Shown: positions 26,444 to 35,476 of the stretch, one piece after another | Layout of the letters: each line of letters opens with the position of its first letter | Numbering within the stretch: position 1 is the first letter of the stretch | Assembly: GCA_947579665.1 (NCBI GenBank) | Contig: OX388350.1 | Coordinates: 42,875,393-42,939,392 of the forward strand | DNA length: 64,000 nt | Source: Sympetrum striolatum | Lineage: Eukaryota; Arthropoda; Insecta; Odonata; Libellulidae | Direction of reading: 5' to 3' | Notes under the pieces: generated by a model | Seen by the model: the letters and a program-made list of their open reading frames with translations, nothing else | What the model was told of the DNA's origin: nothing | Databases searched by the model: none | Translations under genes and position numbers: made by a program

Positions 26444-27189
26444 ATTCCATTGATAGCTCGCTATTCAACATCCAGTAATCTGACTGTTCTTCCATTCCGT
26501 TGTCTTTTGCGTAGTAGCATAAAGTAATGTTAATTATGTTATCAAATCTTTCCAGAGTTTGGGATAAGGCCGAAAAAGAATTGAAATAATCATGATAGAT
26601 TTACAGTGGAAAAAAATGACCTGAAATTCGAAGTCTTGACAATACGATTGTGTTGTAGTACGCATTACAATTGAGAGGGGTGGCGTATGCTTATCGTTAG
26701 GTTTTTGTAAATTCGTAAATAATCGTTTGTGTTTTTCAATTGGAATTATTGAGAATTGTGAATCTTGCAATTGCATCCATTTAATAATTACTCATATATT
26801 CAGTTGGTTATTACATTCTAAGTAAGTTAAAAGGATTGACGTTATAGTAAGCTCAGCTTAGTAGTTTTTAAAAGTGATATTTCAAAAGTAAAATAGTATG
26901 AATATTTCATGAAAATTCAACCCATTTACTCGTTACAAATGATTTTCTATGACCGATGTATCGACGCAGCACATTTTTAACTTCAGTTTTATTAAATAAA
27001 TTGCTGATTTATTGACATATTCTTGGAACTCAACCTCCAATAACAGTCCTATTGCTTCGCTGATTGCTGAAATTTCTTTAAAAATATTGCTTTGGAATGA
27101 TATCGCTTTTTATCCTTTCGCATATATCGATCATAAACTGCTTAGGCGATATATTAGGTCATTTTACGGAGTTAATAGTAATTTTCGCC
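26444..27189. other. Unassigned AT-rich DNA
   Basis: Follows the foldback and precedes the CpG-rich island. An 80-codon minus ORF (26534-26776) and a 60-codon plus ORF (27012-27194) have no recognisable features. Confidence 0.35.
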
Positions 27190-27620
27190 GATAAATTTTC
27201 TTCCACCGGTGATTTCATAGGAGTCTCCTTGAACGTGCTCAACATCCGGAGTATAGCGCGGTAAACAGCCGTACTGCACTGGAGTGGAAAGGAAGGAGTA
27301 AGACCTTGTTGATTCGTCATTCGCACGGGAAATCTGGAGGCGCTAGCGGTAGCTGCCGGCAATGTCCGACTGTTATCTGAGCGAACCGTAGGGAATCTAC
27401 GTTTACAGCCCGAGCACGGCGCTCTATAATTGCTCGTGACACACATTCAGTGGCGGTTAGAAAGAACCTGCGGCTTAGGGAGCATGTGGTTTCTCACTAG
27501 GGACGCCGCGGCCGTTAGCAGATGGTAATAAAATGGTGCCTACGGAGAAATTACTACTCCATCTGTCGAATTCAATGATCCTAGTGCTTGTTGTCGCAGA
27601 AATTGCTTCGTACGCGGACT
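27190..27620. promoter_or_regulatory. CpG-rich island of unknown role
   Basis: About 430 bp stand out from the AT-rich surroundings by frequent CG dinucleotides and near-balanced GC (for example CGCGG, CCGGCAATGTCCG, GACGCCGCGGCCG). It contains TGGAGGCGCTAGCGG (27335-27349), which resembles insect CTCF-type GGCGCTA sites. A 95-codon minus ORF (27159-27446) shows no domain. It could be a promoter, a first exon, an insulator site or an old element; the sequence does not decide. Confidence 0.35.
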
Positions 27621-28118
27621 TTTCGTTGATTGACTTAACATATTACGCCAGCTTAATTATCTACTTTTTTGCTTTATTTTATTTCTTTATATATATTGCG
27701 GTAATATAGTATTTTTTATGTGTATTTTTGGCTTATTTTCATTATTATATAAGTTAAAATTAGGCGGAAGCAATGTGGTAACATTATCATACAATTTATA
27801 AAGTTATGCAATATTTTTATTTTGTAATATATTTACGTTATGTAATACTATGTATCAACACTTATGTACATCTTACTACACAACTAGCAACATATTATGC
27901 GTAAAAATAGTGATGCCGTTTAACATTAAAATTAAACTTTCTAGATATTATACTTTACCAAAACTAAAAGAAATACTAAATATTTTATCCCAGTACTATT
28001 AATCTAAGTAATCAAGATCACCATGTTATTACCTCAGTATTATTACAATATATGATGTTCTCATATCATAAGACAACCGCACAAAGTTCATCCAACAAAA
28101 GCTCTACCACTACAGTAT
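27621..28118. other. Very AT-rich unassigned DNA
   Basis: Extremely AT-rich with many TATT/ATTA words and no ORF of note. It leads directly into the 62-bp tandem duplication. Confidence 0.4.
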
Positions 28119-28243
28119 ATCACAGAATCCATCATACTCTATTATAGGGATGTTTCCATATGGTGTTATTACATACGATTATCACGGGATCTATCATTCT
28201 CCATTATGGGGATATATTCCATATGGTGTTATTACATGCGATT
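28119..28243. repeat. 62-bp direct tandem duplication
   Basis: Two adjacent units, 28119-28180 and 28181-28243, start ATCAC..GATC.ATCAT and end CATATGGTGTTATTACAT.CGATT. They differ at a handful of positions and one indel, so the duplication is fairly recent compared with neighbouring repeats. Confidence 0.85.
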
Positions 28244-29094
28244 AAAACTTATTTACATCAGCAAAATTGTGATGCATAATTTAATTTTAGCTAAAACTTC
28301 TGTGAAAATTCTCTAATCTTCCTTTCTCTTTTACTTCATATGTATTTTATTGAATGATTAAGGAATTATGAGTTATTTTCAAGATGGATAAAACTAGCTT
28401 TATTCATGAATGCTTCTTATTTTTGTACCCAAGCATGAAATTTGTTTCAAAATATGCATGATTTCCTCTTATCTATTTTGGGAAGATACTCATTGTCTTG
28501 CTTTATGTTTTAAATGCAGCTAGATATCGTCCTAGGATAGGAGCAATTTGTTTTTAGAATGCTCTTTAATGGCTGTATAGTTTTCATTTTGAAGGTTGAA
28601 ACGTAGTTTTATCTGGAAATATTTTCAAATGTTAAGCACTATGTATCTAATAAAAGGATATTTCATTCAAAATAGTATAAAAAAGTTTAAACGGCTCGGT
28701 TACCTGTAGCAACAGTCACGAACCCATTGAAAATTGCTGTAAATTTATAATTGAGTGCATTAGGAAAATTAATTCGCTATCATTTTCAGGAAAGCTTTGA
28801 AAAATGAAAAGATTCTCTTCGTCTACTTTTATAACATTTGTCGTGTGAGTGCTCCGCCCCGCTCATTTTCCGCATTCCTTTTTTATTTCTTTCTTAGCCT
28901 CTATCTTTTTGAAGCTCCTTTTGCTTTATTTTTCCTCCGTTTCTCGTTCAGATGTTTTCCTATTTTATTTTTTCTTTGTGCGAACGCTCATCGTCTCCTT
29001 CCACCCTTTTCAGCCAAAAATTCTTCTTCCGCGAATTCTCTGCAATTCCCCCGAGGATCATCTCTTCTAATTCTTTCCTTTCCGTACACATTTC
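28244..29094. other. Unassigned DNA with pyrimidine-rich segment
   Basis: AT-rich to about 28790, then pyrimidine-rich on the plus strand. ORFs at 28797-29183 (128 codons) and 28849-29070 overlap in different frames and read as F/S/L-rich low complexity, which argues for composition rather than coding. Confidence 0.4.
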
Positions 29095-29350
29095 CTTTTC
29101 TCGGAAGCCTCCATTATATCCCTATTGAGTGGTTCCAATTATTCACAGACCCGGTGTATTTTCACGCTCATTACCGTAAATGACTAATAACCCGATTGGG
29201 CTCCGCCATCTTTACTTTTTTTCCCCAACCCTTCCTCTTTCTACCCCGAATGCTTTTATCGCGCTTTTTCTTTTTCGTTATTATTTTGTCAACCTCTCTG
29301 ATTCTCACTTGTTCTTTAATTTGGATTTATATACATCCTCTTTTGAGGTT
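29095..29350 (+). repeat. Local dispersed repeat, copy 1
   Basis: Shares an ordered series of words with copy 2: CCCTATTGAGTGG..CCAATTATTC, CAGACCCGGT, TTTTCACGCT, CCGCCATCTTTA, CCAACCCTTCCTCTTTCT, TTTTATCGCGCTTTT, TCTCACTTGTTCTTT. Copies 2 and 3 are at 30345-30570 and 32183-32280. No termini, coding potential or target duplications were identified, so it may be an unclassified element or a local segmental duplication. Confidence 0.75.
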
Positions 29351-29452
29351 TATTGGGCCATATTTGATTGACTGGGTACACCATCATGAAATAAAATCTA
29401 TTATTTTGGTCAAGTGCCACTAATTTTAATTATTTTTCTCAGCTATCTAAAG

Positions 29453-29751
29453 AAGAGGTTCCCAAAGTGTGGTCCGCGGACCCTCGAGGGCCCGCGAAAA
29501 TATTTTTGGGGGTCCGCAGACGCCTTTAACGACAAGTATTCATAATTTATAATATATATTATAATTATATTATAATTTTGCTGATAAAATTCATTTTTAA
29601 CTGCGAATGTCTTAAACTAATATTTTTCCTTTGAAATAAAAATATACGAGTTTGTAATATTATTGTTTGGTTCATGCCAAAAATGAGAAGGGGTCCCTGA
29701 GTATTTTCCTCTTTCAAGGGGTCCAGGGACTGGGAAGTTTGGGAACCACTG
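29453..29751. mobile_element. Non-autonomous hAT-type DNA element, 299 bp
   Basis: Termini are imperfect inverted repeats: AAGAGGTTCCCAAAG at the left and, reversed and complemented, CAGTGGTTCCCAAAC at the right. Eight-base flanks match at seven positions (ATCTAAAG at 29445-29452, ATCTAATG at 29752-29759), as expected for hAT target duplications. GGTCC and CCGC..GGACC words next to each end extend the terminal similarity. The interior is AT-rich and non-coding, so it would depend on a transposase supplied elsewhere. Confidence 0.85.
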
Positions 29752-29759
29752 ATCTAATG

Positions 29760-30344
29760 CATTTGTTGTTTATTTTTTTAAGCATTACGAAATATTATAG
29801 TTACCAAGTTGTGATGATTTTCTAAAGGTTTCATTTACATTTTATCTGTTTATTGGATTATAATCTTTTTATTGAATTTTATTAATTTTTAAGGAAAGCA
29901 AAGGCAAACTGTCTCAATCATAATCCTGCCTAGTAAACCTCATTCCTCTCTGAGAGCTCTTAGGAACAATTCATCGATTACATCCTCTCAGAATCATCCA
30001 TTCTATCATTATTTTCTCATTGTTTACTATTGCAATTTTCCTTTTTTATTTAATATCACCTTTATATTTGTGATTTCGTCATTGTTTTCCTTTTAATTTC
30101 CATGTTATACAGAGCTTTCTTTTACATATTTTAGCTTGTACTATCTGTATTTTTGGGCAGGTATTTCCCACCCCCTTCTTTGTGAATGTTTTCCTGAAGT
30201 GGATCATTTTTCCTAAATAACCTTAGGTATCTTATACATCCTCTCCTGAATTTTTCCTCTCTATTTCTATTCTCCTACACACAACTTTTTATGTTTATAA
30301 TATCATTGACGAAAGGTTAGACGGAAGAAGAGACATTTCAGTCT
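29760..30344. other. Unassigned AT-rich DNA
   Basis: Sequence between the hAT-type element and repeat copy 2. No ORF above 60 codons, no repeats recognised. Confidence 0.4.
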
Positions 30345-30570
30345 CAATCTCGCCCTAATAAAGACCTTATTAAGTGGCTCCAATTATTCTCAGACCCGGT
30401 TTATTTTCACGCTAATTATCGTTAATGACTTATACCCCCAAAGAGTTCCGCCATCTTTATATTCCACTCCAACCCTTCCTCTTTCTCCCCTGAATGTTTT
30501 TATCGCGCTTTTACTCTTTCGTTCCTCTCTTGTCAATATAATAGTTTCTCACTTGTTCTTTCATTTGTAT
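30345..30570 (+). repeat. Local dispersed repeat, copy 2
   Basis: Aligns by eye along its whole length with copy 1 (29095-29350) in the same orientation, with scattered substitutions and small indels. The conserved words include CCAATTATTCTCAGACCCGG, GTTCCGCCATCTTTA and TTTTATCGCGCTTTTACTC. Confidence 0.75.
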
Positions 30571-31172
30571 TCATGGACGCATATTAGGATGGAGATAATG
30601 TTTAATTCGAAATTGGTCTGCGGCTAGTACTTAAAGTTTGTGGTTATTGGTCCTTATAACCATTAAAAATTTTCAACTCGATCGGATTATATCTTCAGCC
30701 TGCCCTTTTTAGTCAAAATTTCAAATTTTTAAGAAAAATGGTAAGTATTTGCAATTACTCCTGATTATTTCTTGATGTTTACGGAGTGATTTATGGCTCA
30801 CAATTACATGCATTGCGTGTATGTTGCTTAATATTAACAATTCAATCGAAATTCAATCAGGGAAAATGGTTTCTTAGTTCGCCAATTTCGTCAAAAAACG
30901 CCAAATATACAAACATGTTACGGATGTTGGTTAAGCAATAGGGTGGGTCGTTTTGTTACTTTTTTGTCGAAATGTAAAACCCAGAAAGAGTGGCCCACCC
31001 ACATTACAGATATGATTTTATCTCCAAATCAAATATTATCTTCGGTGAGAAGTTTTGCCTCGGAAGTTTCGACAAGAAATGCCAAAATTCTCAAACATTT
31101 TAGTTCGGACAAAACAAATATTTTTATGACAAGTAGATGCTACTCGCGATGAAAACTAACATTCATGCCATA
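30571..31172. other. Unassigned DNA, possible element remnant
   Basis: Contains complementary words GGGTGGGTC (30942) and GGCCCACCC (31002), about 60 bp apart, which could be a stem or remnant of an unknown element. A 69-codon ORF (30943-31152) overlaps them and shows no domain. Confidence 0.35.
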
Positions 31173-31370
31173 TACATGGTCTGTATAAAAAGTATCGGGA
31201 ACAATTTTTTTCTGACGTGACTGTACGTCGCAGCGCACACGCGCCGAGTGGGCTCGGTGGTGGGTTTCTGACCTTCAAAATGTACCAAGAGTCAGTCACC
31301 TGCAATTTTTTCTTAAGGCTAGATCAAGTTTTTAGTGGACCCTTGTCGAGTGACTCGGTGCAAGCTCAAA

Positions 31371-31750
31371 ATGCAGCGAACGATTGAACAGCGGTTCACC
31401 ATCAAATTTTGTGTTGGACTGGGGAAATCGGGTACGGAGGGATTGGGCATGATTCGCAAAGTGTTTAAGGATGAAAGCATGTCACAAACTGCAGTTTTCA
31501 ATTGGCACAAGCTCTTCAAAGATGGCCGAGAGAGTGTGGAGGACGAGCCCCGCGCAGGACGGCCGTCAACGTCAAGAACCGACGACAACATGCAACGGGT
31601 GTGTGAAGTGCTGAATTCAGACCGTCGATTGAGTGTGCCCATGATCACAGATTGAATTGGCATTGATAAGATATCAGTGCACACCATTATCACTGAAAAT
31701 TTGTCGTTGCGAAAGATCTGTGCCAAACTCGTCCTGAAGGTCTTGACGGA
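31371..31750 (+). pseudogene. Mariner transposase, N-terminal fragment
   Basis: From Met at 31371 (MQRTIEQRFTIKFCVGLGKS) the frame reads the paired helix-turn-helix DNA-binding region, with VFNWHKLFKDGRESVEDEPR and AGRPSTSRTDDN, both typical of mariner and SETMAR-type transposases. An in-frame TGA at 31653-31655 breaks it; beyond the stop the same frame continues as IGIDKISVHTI and then LRKICAKLVLKVLT, the linker before the first catalytic Asp. Homology ends at about 31748, where the internal deletion starts. The first catalytic block (HDNA/TGDE region) is missing. Confidence 0.9.
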
Positions 31751-32047
31751 GCCAGCCACACCTGCTCCAAGGTGACTGACTTCCTGATGAAAAATGGCGT
31801 CGCGACGATTCTCCAACCCACTTACAGTCCTGACTTGGCCTCAGCAGACTTTTTTCTATTCCCAAAAGTTAAATCCTTCCTCAAAAGACACCACCATGGG
31901 ACCTTAAGTTCAGTCAAAGAAACTTGCACGGGTACCCATAAGGACCTTCCGAAATCCGCCTACCAGGGAGCCTTCGAGTCGTGGAAAAGTCGCTGGCAAA
32001 AGTGTATCGACGCTCAATGCACTTTGAAGAATTTTAAGGTTTTGTAG
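31751..32047 (+). pseudogene. Mariner transposase, C-terminal fragment
   Basis: In another frame after the deletion: HTCSKVTDFLMKNGVATI, then YSPDLASADFFLFPKVKSFL with the last Asp of the DDD catalytic triad, then KSRWQKCIDAQ and the ending NFKVL before TAG (32045-32047). This order is the normal mariner C-terminus. The upstream residues carrying the first two catalytic Asp are gone, so no active transposase is encoded. Confidence 0.9.
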
Positions 32048-32182
32048 CAATATCCAAAATAAATCTATTTTTCAGAAACTTTTCCCGAAACTTTTTATAC
32101 AGACCCTGTATAATACAATACGCCCCTGGAGAAGGCAAAGCTGCCTCCTATGGAACCAGACAAGGGGACAAATTCAGAAAAA

Positions 32183-32280
32183 TTAATTAACCCGATAGAG
32201 TTCCGCCATCTTTACTTCCCAACCCTTCATCTTTCTCCCCGAATGTTTTTATCGCGCTCTTTCTCCTGTCATTCTCTTTG
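32183..32280 (+). repeat. Local dispersed repeat, copy 3 (partial)
   Basis: Contains the central part of copies 1 and 2: ACCCGATAGAGTTCCGCC, ATCTTTACTTCCCAACCC, TTCTCCCCGAATGTTTTTAT and CGCGCTCTTTCTC. It starts about 75 bp after the mariner. The upstream part shared by copies 1 and 2 is absent here. Confidence 0.7.
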
Positions 32281-33074
32281 TTCGGCGTCGCTGACGTCAG
32301 CGTCTAAGAAGGTGCGCCGTTTGAGATTTTCCGTCCCTGATCCCCGTTCATTTTTCCTTGCGATCGCACGCACACCGCTGACGCTTTTTACTCGCGGTCC
32401 CGATTTTTTACGCGTCATCTTCCGTGGATCCCGACACCGAACTCTCTCCTTTTCTCTTTTCCGGATCTCAGAATCTCCTCTTTTTTATCGCTATTTTCGC
32501 CCGTCTTGTTTGTTTTGGATCCGCGCCCAAAAGGGTAGTCGTCATATTGAAAGAAAGAGGAAGTTTTTATTGGCGGAGATTCGGGGGATGCGCCGAGGAG
32601 ATGGGCGGAAGATACGTGGGGTATGCGTGGAATCCGAAAGGTGTGGGGTGGTTTGTTTTTCTGTCGCATAGGTAATGCGAGAGGGTTGATGCGTTTTCTT
32701 TTATCAGCTGCTCTCTGAGAGAGTGTCTGAGGAAGGTATGAGTGGTTTAATGGTCATGTGACAATGCTGGTTGTTGGTGAGGTATGTTTTAAGACGAGTA
32801 ATCGGTAATATTTTTATTTTTAAGGAATTTATTTAGGCCTCCATATCGAGAAATTTTCTGTATTATTGGCTGCCGACTTTTTTCCTCCACGTCTCACTTG
32901 GGCATAAATTTAAAGCTTTCGGCGCACCTAATCATATAAAGCAAAGTAAAGCCTATGGCGCTGTATCCCTACCAGAGAATCGGTCTAGCAAGGTGGTATT
33001 CACTGTGGGTGGTCTGCGCATCTTTTCGTAACTGGACCCGCTACCTCTTAATTTAGGTTCCCATTTGTTTCGAT
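32281..33074. other. GC-richer unassigned DNA
   Basis: GC-richer than most of the window to about 32660. Three overlapping ORFs in different frames and strands (32150-32671 plus, 173 codons; 32415-32669 minus; 32424-32675 plus) have no recognisable domain; the 173-codon frame starts inside repeat copy 3 and is R/S/F-rich. Sequence from about 32935 may be the body of the tRNA-like SINE that follows. Confidence 0.4.
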
Positions 33075-33152
33075 GCTGGGTAAACACCGGGAATCGAACC
33101 CGGCACCGCTTCCGCCGAGAGCGAACGCGTTACCCATATGGCCATACCCTTG
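33075..33152 (-). repeat. tRNA-derived SINE-like head
   Basis: Minus strand starts GGGTA and ends TTTACCC, a paired acceptor-like stem. It holds an A-box-like TGGCCATATGGGTAACGCG and a strong B box in CCGGGTTCGATTCCCGG, a perfect T-arm. The region between the boxes does not form a clean anticodon arm. The likely SINE body is on the low-coordinate side (about 32935-33074). Confidence 0.65.
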
Positions 33153-34214
33153 CACTTAATCAAATATGTGCATTTAATAATAAGTTCCAAATGATAAAGC
33201 AGAGAAAATGTTGCATAGAATGGAAGCTGTAATGGTCATGTAACGAAATTCTTTAAAACTATGAATAATTTGGGTAGATAGAACTTTCCTATGTAATTGG
33301 CGTTATATGTGTTTAGTTTCTTGATCTCTCGCTTACTATATAGAACCTGTTATGTAGGTTTTAATTTTGAACGCTTGAAATCAAATGCAATGAGATCGGA
33401 ACTCTTAGCCCTCAACTTGCAGAAGTTAATCATTTTGCCCTGATCAACTGGGTGTCGGAAACTACATACTGACTCACTGGGATAAATGTGTTGGATTGCC
33501 TTGCTGTATGTATGGATGCTGATGGTAATGCTGTGCTGCTCCTTGCTGTTAAAGATGGTATTTTAACCAGTCAAATTAGCAATGAATATCATCCTTATAA
33601 ATAGCTTAAAAAATAAAAGCTGGTGGTGATACATTTTTTGTGTACAAGAGAAATAATAGGATGTCGATAATCTTGACTAGATTACGGGAATGATTTACGT
33701 TTCCAAATTGAATTCTTATTTTGAATCGGTTCAATTTAGATTAGATGTAAGTTCAGGAATAGACTCCTTGAATGCATTTCAGGAAATGAAAGGTGTCTTA
33801 AAAACACGCGTATTTTCGCGACGATTCCAAAATCTACGCTTTATCTTCCATGGAATATATCTTGAAACATTTTGCTTCTCATTTTCTTCATCTTTGTCTG
33901 CCGTCCCGTTTCATTCCGGCATTCATCTCTGCCTCAGGAAGGAAAGCCGTCTTCTCATAGATATATTTTTTATACGTCCTTAACTCCATCGGTGATATCC
34001 ACATCATCCCTGTCATTTTCATCGTGTTGCGCGTCTTTCCTAATTTAGTCCCGGCCTTTTGTCAGAAGATACAAATCCCCTCTGGAAGTAATCAGTTCTT
34101 ATAAGTCTTCTCCAGTTTCCTCCGCATTCAATCTCTCTCCTATTTCCTATCCTAGACAAGGTTTCCGATCCTTTTACTGCGATAGCCCTCCGCAGTAATT
34201 TGTTTTCCTTCAAG
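33153..34214. other. Unassigned AT-rich DNA
   Basis: A 97-codon plus ORF at 33690-33983 has no domain. No repeat termini recognised. The stretch ends at the minus-strand Penelope-type repeat. Confidence 0.4.
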
Positions 34215-34280
34215 TAATAGTTCTCGGGACTCCAACCAAGTGGCATCTCTCAATGCCGTCGACGTTTCGGCCGCATACTC
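34215..34280 (-). repeat. Dispersed repeat with GCGGCCGAAACGTCGAC, minus copy
   Basis: Reversed and complemented it reads TATGCGGCCGAAACGTCG, then GATGCCAC, TTGGTTGGAGTCCCGAG, AACTATT. The copy at 35410-35476 has the same words in plus orientation. The GCCGAAAC core recalls 3' modules of Penelope-like elements, but that assignment is inference. Confidence 0.65.
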
Positions 34281-34315
34281 GAAAACCTTCTTCGGCACAA
34301 TGAGTATTGCGGGTA

Positions 34316-34405
34316 TGTTAGTTAGTTATTTTGACCCTTTAATGGCAATTTTAGGCCCATGTTCTTCCATCTAACCCTAGTATGTCGGCACTATATGTAA
34401 ACATT
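34316..34405 (+). repeat. Dispersed repeat (GTTAGTTA...TTGACCCTTTA family), copy 1
   Basis: Shares with 62996-63085 the ordered words TTAGTTA, TTGACCCTTTA, TGGC, TTAGGCCCA, TTCCA.CTAACC, GTATGTCG and TATGTAAAC/CATGTAAAC. Same orientation, about 28.6 kb apart. Family unknown; no coding. Confidence 0.7.
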
Positions 34406-34879
34406 TAAATTAAATTATTGCGGTGTCCTTTCTTGTTTTCTCGGAATGCCAGGGAATGAGAAATGGAACGCCAACAAAACGGCTATTAACTATTTTAAAC
34501 CTCTTAATTCCTTAACAGTCATTTTCCAAGTTTCCTTTCTGTACATTTAAAATAAAGCAAAAGGACAAAAGAAGAAAGAGTAGTGTGTGGGGAAAAATCT
34601 TTGCTGCTGAAGGTTGACAATGAGAAAACCCACTTTGTGGGAAAACACCTCAGAGATGGGGGATGAAAAAAACAGCGATTACGCAGTAAAAGATAACAAT
34701 TTAATAATGACTATTGTAAAATCACATAAATTACGAAGGAATTTATTTACAGAATAATAAAAACGTTGTTAATTACAAGGAAAAATAACATTCGGTAATC
34801 ATTAGGAAACATTGAAAAAATCACATACAATCACTTCAAAATTCACGGAGGAGACCAAAATATAGTGTAAATCCGACAT
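34406..34879. other. Unassigned AT-rich DNA
   Basis: A-rich on the plus strand between a dispersed repeat and a foldback. No ORF, tRNA-like block or terminus recognised. Confidence 0.4.
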
Positions 34880-35022
34880 AATCGAAAGGATTGATAAATA
34901 AAACAGATTGAAGATGGCTATTACTAGCCGAAACTAGTCGCCACTGTAACCTTTATACGAGGAATAATAAAAGTTACTTTTTTGTTTTATAAAACCTGTT
35001 TTATTTAACAATCCTTTCGATT
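34880..35022 (+). repeat. Small foldback with hammerhead-like centre, 143 bp
   Basis: Inverted arms of 27 bp (34880-34906 and 34996-35022) match at nearly every base: AATCGAAAGGATTG, then ATAAATAAAACAG on the left. The centre reads TTGAAGATGGCT...AGCCGAAACTAGTC, with helix II (GGCT/AGCC) and a GUC site but with U for the first C of CUGANGA. No target duplication was noted. It is one of the small foldback class. Confidence 0.65.
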
Positions 35023-35207
35023 CAATCACATCAAAATGACATATCCTATTAATTAATATTTATCGTAAAATAAAGGTCAGCTCGCCGCGTCTGTCACATT
35101 CGGTTGTTATGAGATGCGTATATTTTAAATTCATCGCAGCAGGAAGAGAGTTAGATGAACCTATCTAACGATTCTGCCAACACTTTGTGGTAGAAAGTCA
35201 TGGCTGA

Positions 35208-35366
35208 CAAAAATTAAACACGATTTGTACCCGTACCGCAGAGAATTATTTCTACGATCAAGTTCCGCATCGCGTCATCATCAGGCCTGCTGATGACGCG
35301 ACGCGTCGAAACCTGGTCGCAGAAATAAATCTGTGCGGCATGGGTAAAAATCTTGTTTAGTTTTTG
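35208..35366 (+). repeat. Near-perfect foldback, 159 bp, with hammerhead-like motif
   Basis: Almost the entire element is two arms of about 75 bp meeting at about 35286 (CAGGCCTG). Arms share CAAAAATTAAACACGATTT, CCG.ACCGCA, ATTTCT.CGA and GCGTCGCGTCATCA-like blocks when folded. The right arm contains CTGATGACGCG, GCGTCGAAAC and CTGGTCG, again CUGAUGA...GAAAC..GUC. No ORF or TA/8-bp target duplication was identified. The RNA would fold as a long hairpin. Confidence 0.7.
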
Positions 35367-35409
35367 AGAGATTATCCTGGAAATGAAGAGATAGAAATAG
35401 GATGGATGA

Positions 35410-35476
35410 AGTATGCGGCCAAAACGTCGACGTTATGCAGAGACGCTACCCGGTTGGAGTCCCGAGAACTATTCCT
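35410..35476 (+). repeat. Dispersed repeat with GCGGCCAAAACGTCGAC, plus copy
   Basis: Plus-strand partner of 34215-34280: GTATGCGGCCAAAACGTCG, GAGACGCTACC, GGTTGGAGTCCCGAG, AACTATT. About 65 bp are shared; the flanks differ on both sides, so the two copies are separate insertions or remnants and not arms of one element. Confidence 0.65.

Larger units (their letters stand above)
31175..32108 (+). mobile_element. Internally deleted mariner element, 934 bp
   Basis: Bounded by TA target duplications (31173-31174, 32109-32110) and near-perfect inverted repeats starting CATGGTCTGTATAAAAAG at the left and CAGGGTCTGTATAAAAAG at the right, with similarity continuing through the TCGGGAA. Full mariners are about 1.3 kb; this one lacks the central third of the transposase. 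The termini could still be mobilised by a related transposase. The inner ends carry the N-terminal DNA-binding part and the C-terminal catalytic part of the transposase gene. Confidence 0.95.

Noticed and set aside
32150..32671. 173-codon ORF as a gene
   Set aside because: Starts inside a dispersed repeat copy and overlaps two other ORFs on both strands; no domain seen.
33075..33152. Functional tRNA gene
   Set aside because: Excellent T-arm and acceptor pairing but no proper anticodon arm; better explained as a SINE head.
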